The notes under the pieces: generated by a model
The model's database searches: none
What the model was told of the DNA's origin: nothing
Seen by the model: the letters and a program-made list of their open reading frames with translations, nothing else
Translations under genes and position numbers: made by a program
Part shown: positions 1-6,025 of the stretch, one piece after another
Position numbering within the stretch: the stretch's first letter is position 1
How the letters are laid out: each line of letters starts with the position of its first letter
Assembly: GCA_937902605.1 (NCBI GenBank)
Contig: CALFNC010000036.1
Location: 1 to 6,025 of the forward strand
Length of the DNA: 6,025 bases
Direction: 5' to 3'
Origin: an uncultured Acidobacteriota bacterium
Lineage (GTDB): Bacteria > Acidobacteriota > Thermoanaerobaculia > UBA5066

Positions 1-539
<539 letters not shown>

Positions 540-543
540 CGGC

Positions 544-567
544 GTGAGTAGGAACGTGAGTAGGAAC
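544..567 (+). repeat. 12-bp tandem direct repeat upstream of the str promoter
   Basis: GTGAGTAGGAAC occurs twice head to tail (544-555 and 556-567), and a third copy begins with GT at 568-569. The array ends three bases before the -35 hexamer, where UP elements or activator sites usually lie. It could be a regulator site or simply a slippage duplication; the sequence does not decide. Confidence 0.8.
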
Positions 568-570
568 GTC

Positions 571-599
571 TTGACAGTTCGAGACCGGGCGAGTATCTT
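571..599 (+). promoter_or_regulatory. Probable sigma70-type promoter of the str operon
   Basis: A perfect TTGACA (571-576) and TATCTT (594-599, four of six matches to TATAAT) are separated by exactly 17 bases. The predicted transcription start is near 605-607, leaving a leader of about 95 bases before rpsL. The position, just after rpoC and ahead of rpsL, is right for a promoter driving rpsL-rpsG-fusA-tuf and perhaps the S10 genes. The expected housekeeping factor is a sigma70/RpoD type. This is a motif match only. Confidence 0.7.
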
Positions 600-625
600 C
601 GTCAGGTTTCGCCGGGGCCCGTCCC

Positions 626-658
626 GAGGCGCCGAAGAGGCGTCGTCTGGTCCGCCTC
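626..658 (+). promoter_or_regulatory. Structured leader of rpsL with two alternative hairpins
   Basis: GGCGCC (628-633) can pair with GGCGTC (639-644) around the loop GAAGA. Alternatively GAGGCG (637-642) can pair with CGCCTC (653-658) around a 10-base loop. The two share bases 639-642, so they cannot form together. No U-run follows either stem, so neither is a standard terminator. The region lies inside the predicted str leader and could act in attenuation or autoregulation, but short GC-rich stems also arise by chance. Confidence 0.35.
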
Positions 659-681
659 CCTGCAACCGGTCCTAAGGTCTG

Positions 682-687
682 AAGGAG
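682..687 (+). promoter_or_regulatory. Shine-Dalgarno of rpsL with long spacing
   Basis: AAGGAG ends 13 bases before the rpsL ATG at 701, a longer spacing than the usual 5-9. The intervening bases are A-rich (GAAAAG at 691-696). The start is still chosen with confidence because the protein begins exactly where S12 homologues do. Confidence 0.6.
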
Positions 688-700
688 TTCGAAAAGTCCC

Positions 701-1075
701 ATGCCGACGATCAGCCAGCTGGTGAGAAAGGGACGCGAGGCCGTCCGCTACAAGACGAAGTCTCCAGCCCTCCAGTCCTGTCCGCAGCGCCGCGGGGTCT
801 GCACTCAGGTGAAGACCACGACCCCCAAGAAGCCCAACTCGGCGCTTCGGAAGATCGCCCGTGTCCGTCTCACCAACGGGATCGAGGTGACGACGTACAT
901 CCCTGGGATCGGGCACAACCTCCAAGAGCACTCGATCGTGATGATCCGCGGAGGCCGCGTCAAGGACCTCCCGGGCGTCCGCTATCACATCATCCGCGGA
1001 ACCCTCGACGCCGTCGGCGTCGCGAACCGGAAGCAGTCCCGCTCGAAGTACGGCGCCAAGCGCCCGAAGAGCTGA
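701..1075 (+). CDS. rpsL: 30S ribosomal protein S12
   Basis: S12 sits at the decoding centre of the small subunit and monitors codon-anticodon pairing. The 124-residue product matches the family length and aligns with E. coli S12 without gaps over at least residues 1-93. The [13 protein letters not shown] block is at residues 39-51, and GHNLQEHS and [14 protein letters not shown] follow. Lys43 and Lys88 (K42 and K87 in E. coli numbering without Met), the classic sites of streptomycin-resistance mutations, are both wild type, so S12 itself predicts streptomycin sensitivity. Asp89, the residue methylthiolated by RimO in E. coli, is also present. It is the first gene of the str set and lies 35 bases before rpsG. 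Stop is TGA. Confidence 0.98.
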   Translation: MPTISQLVRKGREAVRYKTKSPALQSCPQRRGVCTQVKTTTPKKPNSALRKIARVRLTNGIEVTTYIPGIGHNLQEHSIVMIRGGRVKDLPGVRYHIIRGTLDAVGVANRKQSRSKYGAKRPKS

Positions 1076-1104
1076 GCCGGGCCTGACAGAAAACAGAAAG
1101 CTGA

Positions 1105-1581
<477 letters not shown>

Positions 1582-1787
1582 TACTGCACTCCTGGGAACG
1601 CCCGCGAGGGCGGTTTCCCGAGGTCTTCTCCGGGGCGTAGGAAACCGGCCGGCTTGCCGGACAGGTCCAGCGAACCACCCCGGACCACGCCTTCCAGCGT
1701 GCGGAACCTGAGGGGCAGGGCGCCGGAGATAGCCTCCGGACCCCCGAACGGTTCGACGGCGCAGACCACTCGGTACGGGAACGCATC
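1582..1787 (+). promoter_or_regulatory. Long, hairpin-rich spacer between rpsG and fusA
   Basis: These 206 bases hold no convincing gene. They carry a series of inverted repeats: a compound hairpin at 1591-1623, CCGGC/GCCGG at 1645-1660, GGTCC/GGACC at 1664-1686, CCGGAG/CTCCGG at 1723-1739 and the near-palindrome CGAACGGTTCG at 1745-1755. I see no good promoter. The gap is long compared with the others after rpsL (35-46 bases). Possible roles are a ribosomal-protein binding site, a processing or attenuation element, or a spacer with no function. GC-rich sequence forms stems easily, so the role is unknown. Confidence 0.4.
1591..1623 (+). promoter_or_regulatory. Compound hairpin with GCGA tetraloop after rpsG
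   Basis: The inner stem GCCC (1600-1603) pairs with GGGC (1608-1611) around GCGA, a stable GNRA-type tetraloop. The outer stem GGGAA (1594-1598) pairs with TTCCC (1615-1619) across a small internal loop. CCT (1591-1593) can extend it by pairing with AGG (1621-1623), leaving G1620 bulged. TCTTCTCC follows, which is only half U, so it would be at best a weak intrinsic terminator. It starts ten bases after the rpsG stop and could tune read-through into fusA or protect the 3' end of a processed rpsL-rpsG mRNA. Confidence 0.5.
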
Positions 1788-3863
1788 ATGGCGAGAACGC
1801 ATCCTCTCGAATATTGCCGGAACATCGGCATCATGGCGCACATCGACGCCGGCAAGACCACGGCTACCGAGCGAATCCTCTATTACACGGGGGTCAACTA
1901 CAAGCTCGGCGAAGTCCACGAGGGGACCGCGACGATGGACTGGATGGTCCAGGAGCAGGAGCGCGGGATCACGATCACCTCGGCCGCCACGACCTGCTTC
2001 TGGGGTGGAACGCGCATCAACATCATCGACACCCCCGGACACGTCGACTTCACCGCGGAAGTGGAGCGCTCGCTCCGCGTCCTCGACGGCGCGGTCGCGG
2101 TGTTCGATGCGGTCTCGGGCGTCGAGCCGCAGTCCGAGACCGTCTGGCGTCAGGCCGACCGGTACGGCGTTCCCCGGCTCGCGTTCGTCAACAAGATGGA
2201 CCGCGTCGGCGCGGACTTCGAGAAGTGCGTCGAGATGATGATCACCAAGCTCGGGGCCAGGCCGGCGCCTGTGCAGATCCCGTGGGGCGTGTCCGAGACC
2301 TTCGAGGGGGTCATCGACCTGATCGAAGGGAAGGCCTACGACTTCAAGGACGACAAGCTCGGAGCCGAGTTCGAGGTCGTCGACGTTCCGGGGGACCACC
2401 GCGCGATGTACGAGAAGTACCGCGAGCGGCTGATCGAGATCGTCGCGGAGACCGACGACCACCTCATGCAGAAGTTCATGGACGGCGAGACGCCGACCCC
2501 GGCGGAGATCCGGGCGGCGCTTCGGAAGGCCACCGTCGCCGGGACGCTCCAGCCCGTCGTGTGCGGCTCGGCGTTCAAGAACAAGGGAGTCCAGCAGCTC
2601 CTCGACGCCGTCGTCGCCTTCCTTCCCTCTCCGCTCGACATTCCCGCGATCAGCGGCGTCGACGAGAACGGAAAGGAGATCATCCGCGAGACAAAGGACG
2701 ACGCGCCGTTCTCCGGCCTCGTCTTCAAGATCATGACCGACCCCTTCGTCGGCCAGCTCGCGTTCTTCCGCGTCTACTCGGGTCATCTCGACGCCGGCTC
2801 GCCCGTCTTCAACTCCACGAAGTAAACCAACGAGCGCGTCGGCCGCCTCTTGAGGATGCACGCGAACAAGCGCGAGGAGATCAAGGAGGTCTGGGCGGGC
2901 GACATCGCTGCGGCCGTCGGCCTCAAGAACGTGACGACCGGGGACACGATCTGCGACCGGAGCTCGGTCGTCGTCCTCGAGTCGATAAAGTTCCCAGAGC
3001 CGGTCATCACCCTGTCCATCGAGCCGAAGACGAAGGCCGACCAGGAAAAGATGGGGATGGCGCTCGCGAAGCTGATGCAGGAAGACCCGACCTTCCGCGT
3101 CTCGACCGACAAGGAGACGAACCAGACGATCATCGCCGGGATGGGCGAGCTCCACCTGGAGATCATCGTCGACCGGATGGTCCGCGAGTTCAATGTGAGC
3201 GCCAACGTCGGTAAGCCGCAGGTGGCCTACCGGGAGACGATCCGCAAGGAGGTCAAGGGCGAGGGGCGCTTCATCCGGCAGTCAGGCGGCAAGGGCCAGT
3301 ACGGCCACGCTAAGATCTGGCTGCGTCCGCACCCGGAACGGAAGGACTACGAGTTCGTCAACGGGATCACCGGCGGGACGATTCCCAGAGAGTTCATCAA
3401 GCCGATCGACCAGGGGATCCGGGAGGCGACGCTCACGGGCGTCCTCGCCGGGTATCCGACGGTGAACGTCCAGATCGAGCTATACGATGGGTCATTCCAC
3501 GAGGTCGACTCCTCGGAAATGGCCTTCAAGATCGCCGGCTCGATGGCCTTCCAGGACGCGGCCAAGAAGGCGAACCCGGTCCTCCTCGAGCCCATGATGG
3601 CGGTCGAGGTGGTCACCCCGGAGGAGTTCATGGGTGAGGTCATCGGCGACCTGAACTCGCGGCGCGGCAAGATCAACCACATGGAGCCGCGCGTCGCGTT
3701 CCAGGTCATCACGGCGAGCGTGCCCCTCTCGGAGATGTTCGGCTACGCCACGCAGCTCCGCTCGCTCACCCAGGGGCGGGCGAACTACACGATGCAATTC
3801 GAACGGTATGACGAAGTCCCGAAGGCGATCGCCGAGGGGATCATCGCGAAGGTTTCGGTCTAG
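1788..3863 (+). CDS. fusA: Elongation factor G, interrupted by an in-frame TAA at codon 346
   Basis: EF-G is the GTPase that moves tRNAs and mRNA through the ribosome and, with RRF, helps recycle ribosomes. The frame is 691 codons long, equal to Thermus EF-G as I recall it. The G domain shows AHIDAGKT (17-24), RGITI (59-63), DTPGH (81-85), NKMD (135-138) and GSAFKNKG (260-267). Domain II starts near 285. The later half has the domain III block [11 protein letters not shown], the domain IV tip GSFHEVDSS with His571 (E. coli His583), and a normal domain V. TAA at 2823-2825 stops translation inside domain II, giving 345 residues. The rest (2826-3863) stays in frame with no gap or insertion against E. 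coli. Read literally, the product would lack domains III-V and could not translocate. The ATG at 1788 gives the expected N-terminus, behind a weak GGGA at 1777-1780. Identity is certain; whether the gene is intact in the living cell is not. Confidence 0.93.
2823..2825 (+). other. Premature TAA stop codon inside fusA
   Basis: The codons read N-S-T-K, TAA, T-N-E-R-V-G-R. E. coli EF-G has N-S-V-K-A-A-R-E-R-F-G-R at this place, so the stop replaces exactly one residue. One substitution would restore Lys, Gln, Glu, Tyr, Ser or Leu. TAA is neither a selenocysteine nor a pyrrolysine codon. It may be a base-calling error or a real nonsense mutation. Confidence 0.95.
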
Positions 3864-3888
3864 GAAAGACGAAAGGACAGCAGGAGCA

Positions 3889-3894
3889 GGGAGG
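3889..3894 (+). promoter_or_regulatory. Strong Shine-Dalgarno of tuf
   Basis: GGGAGG ends five bases before the tuf ATG at 3900, and a second AGGAG lies at 3882-3886. This is the best ribosome-binding site in the window and fits the very high expression usual for EF-Tu. Confidence 0.8.
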
Positions 3895-3899
3895 AAACG

Positions 3900-5102
<1,203 letters not shown>

Positions 5103-5139
5103 TCATCTCCCGGAAACGGACGAGAAACGAGAGAAAAGA

Positions 5140-5457
5140 ATGGGCACAGACAAGATCCGCATCCGGCTGAAGGGGTACGACTACCGGATCCTCGACCAGT
5201 CGACGACCGAGATCGTCGACACGGCGCGGCGCTCCGGGGCAAAGGTGGCGGGGCCGATTCCGCTCCCGACGGCGATTTCGCGCTGGACCGTGAACCGCTC
5301 TCCGCACGTCGACAAGAAATCGCGCGAGCAGTTCGAGATGCGGACGCACAAGCGGCTTCTAGACATCTTCGAATGGACGCCGCAGACGGTGGACGCCCTG
5401 ACGAAGCTCGAGCTCCCGGCGGGGGTCGAGGTCGAGATCCGGACGATGGGGAAGTAA
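5140..5457 (+). CDS. rpsJ: 30S ribosomal protein S10 (NusE)
   Basis: S10 is a 30S head protein and, as NusE, also links ribosomes to RNA polymerase through NusB and NusG in antitermination. The 105 residues fit the family (103 in E. coli). Typical blocks are [16 protein letters not shown] near the N-terminus, GPIPLPT, then [23 protein letters not shown] and QTVDAL. The C-terminus [14 protein letters not shown] runs slightly past the usual end. Trp replaces the Pro I usually see in DIxEPTP. The start lies behind a purine-rich stretch (GAGAGAAAAGA) rather than a full Shine-Dalgarno. It follows tuf by 37 bases, so the str and S10 sets are probably co-transcribed, with no obvious S10 leader before it. 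Stop is TAA. Confidence 0.97.
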   Translation: MGTDKIRIRLKGYDYRILDQSTTEIVDTARRSGAKVAGPIPLPTAISRWTVNRSPHVDKKSREQFEMRTHKRLLDIFEWTPQTVDALTKLELPAGVEVEIRTMGK

Positions 5458-5458
5458 C

Positions 5459-5481
5459 CACCCGCGCCTTCGGGCAGGGTG
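5459..5481 (+). promoter_or_regulatory. UUCG-capped hairpin between rpsJ and rplC
   Basis: The inner stem GCC (5466-5468) pairs with GGC (5473-5475) around TTCG, an exceptionally stable C(UUCG)G tetraloop. The outer stem CACCC (5459-5463) pairs with GGGTG (5477-5481), with an internal loop of GC opposite A. The sequence that follows (GAGAACG) has no U-run, so this is not an intrinsic terminator. It begins one base after the rpsJ stop and could affect mRNA stability or translational coupling to rplC. Confidence 0.6.
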
Positions 5482-5494
5482 AGAACGTGAGAAC
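5479..5494 (+). repeat. 8-bp tandem direct repeat before rplC
   Basis: GTGAGAAC occurs twice without a gap (5479-5486 and 5487-5494), ending nine bases before the rplC ATG. Its first bases overlap the 3' arm of the UUCG hairpin. It resembles the GTGAGTAGGAAC tandem repeat upstream of the str promoter with the central TAGG lost. Function is unknown. Confidence 0.7.
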
Positions 5495-5503
5495 GGCGGA
5501 CCA

Positions 5504-6025
5504 ATGATTAACGGCATACTGGGGCGCAAGATCGGCATGACGCAGGTCTTCGAGGCGGACGGCACGGTGGTGCCGGTGACCGTCGTCGAGGCCGGCCCGT
5601 GCCTCGTCGTTCAGCGCAAGACGAAGGACAACGACGGCTACGACGCGGTTCAGCTCGGCCTCGTGGGGAGGATTTCTCCCCGCCAGCTGACGAAGGCCGC
5701 CCGGGGCCATTTCGAGAAAGCTGGCGTGCCGCCGGCGCGGACGGTCGGCGAGGTCCAGTGCGACTCGGCCGATACCCTCGCGCCCGGGGACAAGGTTCTC
5801 TGCGACATCTTCGCCGAGTCCGAGCACGTCGACGTCGTCGGCGTCTCGAAGGGGAAGGGGTTCCAGGGGGTTATGAAGCGCCACCACTTCGCGGGCGGCG
5901 CGGCGACCCACGGCTCGATGTTCCATCGGGCCCCCGGCTCGATCGGCCCCTCGGCGTTCCCTTCCCGGGTCTACCCGGGTACCCGGTCCACGGGTCGGAT
6001 GGGATGGCGCCAGTCGACGATGAAG
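5504..6025 (+). CDS. rplC: 50S ribosomal protein L3 (3' end outside window)
   Basis: L3 binds early to 23S rRNA, starts 50S assembly and reaches toward the peptidyl-transferase centre. The frame is open for 174 codons to the end of the window; typical L3 is slightly over 200 residues, so some tens are missing. It starts [16 protein letters not shown], the usual L3 N-terminus. SKGKGFQG is at residues 115-122 and [13 protein letters not shown] at 136-148, followed by FPSRVYPG and TGRMG. The region equivalent to the methylated Gln150 of E. coli L3 reads PSAFPSRV, so that PrmB target seems absent. The ATG at 5504 is preceded by a weak GGCGGA (5495-5500). It lies 46 bases after rpsJ in the standard S10-cluster order. 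Confidence 0.96.
   Translation, partial: MINGILGRKIGMTQVFEADGTVVPVTVVEAGPCLVVQRKTKDNDGYDAVQLGLVGRISPRQLTKAARGHFEKAGVPPARTVGEVQCDSADTLAPGDKVLCDIFAESEHVDVVGVSKGKGFQGVMKRHHFAGGAATHGSMFHRAPGSIGPSAFPSRVYPGTRSTGRMGWRQSTMK

Noticed and set aside
1591..1631. Rho-independent terminator after rpsG
   Set aside because: The stem is good, but the following TCTTCTCC lacks a real U-run and the str genes continue downstream.
1654..2238. 194-codon plus-strand frame starting in the rpsG-fusA gap
   Set aside because: Most of it overlaps fusA out of frame and is Ser/Arg/Pro-rich; the part in the gap has no start signal or known motif.
2823..2825. TAA reassigned to an amino acid in this organism
   Set aside because: rpsG and rpsJ both end with TAA exactly where their families end, so TAA works as a stop here.
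1814..3214. 466-codon plus-strand frame overlapping fusA
   Set aside because: It is the +1/+2 shadow of fusA with extreme Arg content; the EF-G frame has all the family motifs.
2850..3863. Second half of fusA as a separate gene starting at TTG 2850 or ATG 2856 (a natural split EF-G)
   Set aside because: There is no ribosome-binding site before these codons, the start would fall inside the conserved [12 protein letters not shown] block, and the reading frame is continuous through the stop, which a real split gene would not need to keep.

Overview
The window is a GC-rich bacterial chromosome segment (about 60-65% G+C by eye, with codons mostly ending in G or C). It holds one continuous run of plus-strand translation and transcription genes: the 3' end of rpoC, the full str set (rpsL, rpsG, fusA, tuf), then rpsJ and the start of rplC, the first genes of the S10 ribosomal-protein cluster. 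This rpoC-str-S10 order without a break is an ancestral-type arrangement found in several phyla. It does not fix the organism. The unusual EF-Tu switch I reminds me of planctomycete EF-Tu, so a planctomycete-like, acidobacterial or other deep-branching GC-rich lineage is plausible, but this is only a guess.

Layout: rpoC ends at 539. The 161-base gap to rpsL carries a 12-bp tandem repeat, a good sigma70-type promoter (TTGACA, 17-bp spacer, TATCTT) and a leader with two mutually exclusive hairpins. rpsL (701-1075) and rpsG (1111-1581) are 35 bases apart. A 206-base gap full of inverted repeats separates rpsG from fusA (1788-3863). tuf (3900-5102) follows after 36 bases behind the strongest Shine-Dalgarno in the window, and rpsJ (5140-5457) after another 37. 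A UUCG hairpin and an 8-bp tandem repeat fill the 46-base gap before rplC (5504 to the window end, incomplete).

The products work together. RpoC is the beta' subunit of RNA polymerase. S12 and S7 build the 30S decoding centre and head. EF-Tu delivers aminoacyl-tRNA and EF-G drives translocation. S10 is in the 30S head (and is NusE in antitermination), and L3 is an early 50S assembly protein.

Two things stand out. fusA, normally essential, has a single in-frame TAA at codon 346 while everything on both sides aligns with EF-G in one frame. TAA is also the normal stop of rpsG and rpsJ here, so a miscalled base or a recent nonsense mutation is more likely than a changed code. Second, EF-Tu lacks the near-universal RGITI switch I motif; the segment is rewritten and five residues longer, although the rest of the protein is canonical. 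I see no mobile element, CRISPR array, tRNA, rRNA or wholly new gene system.
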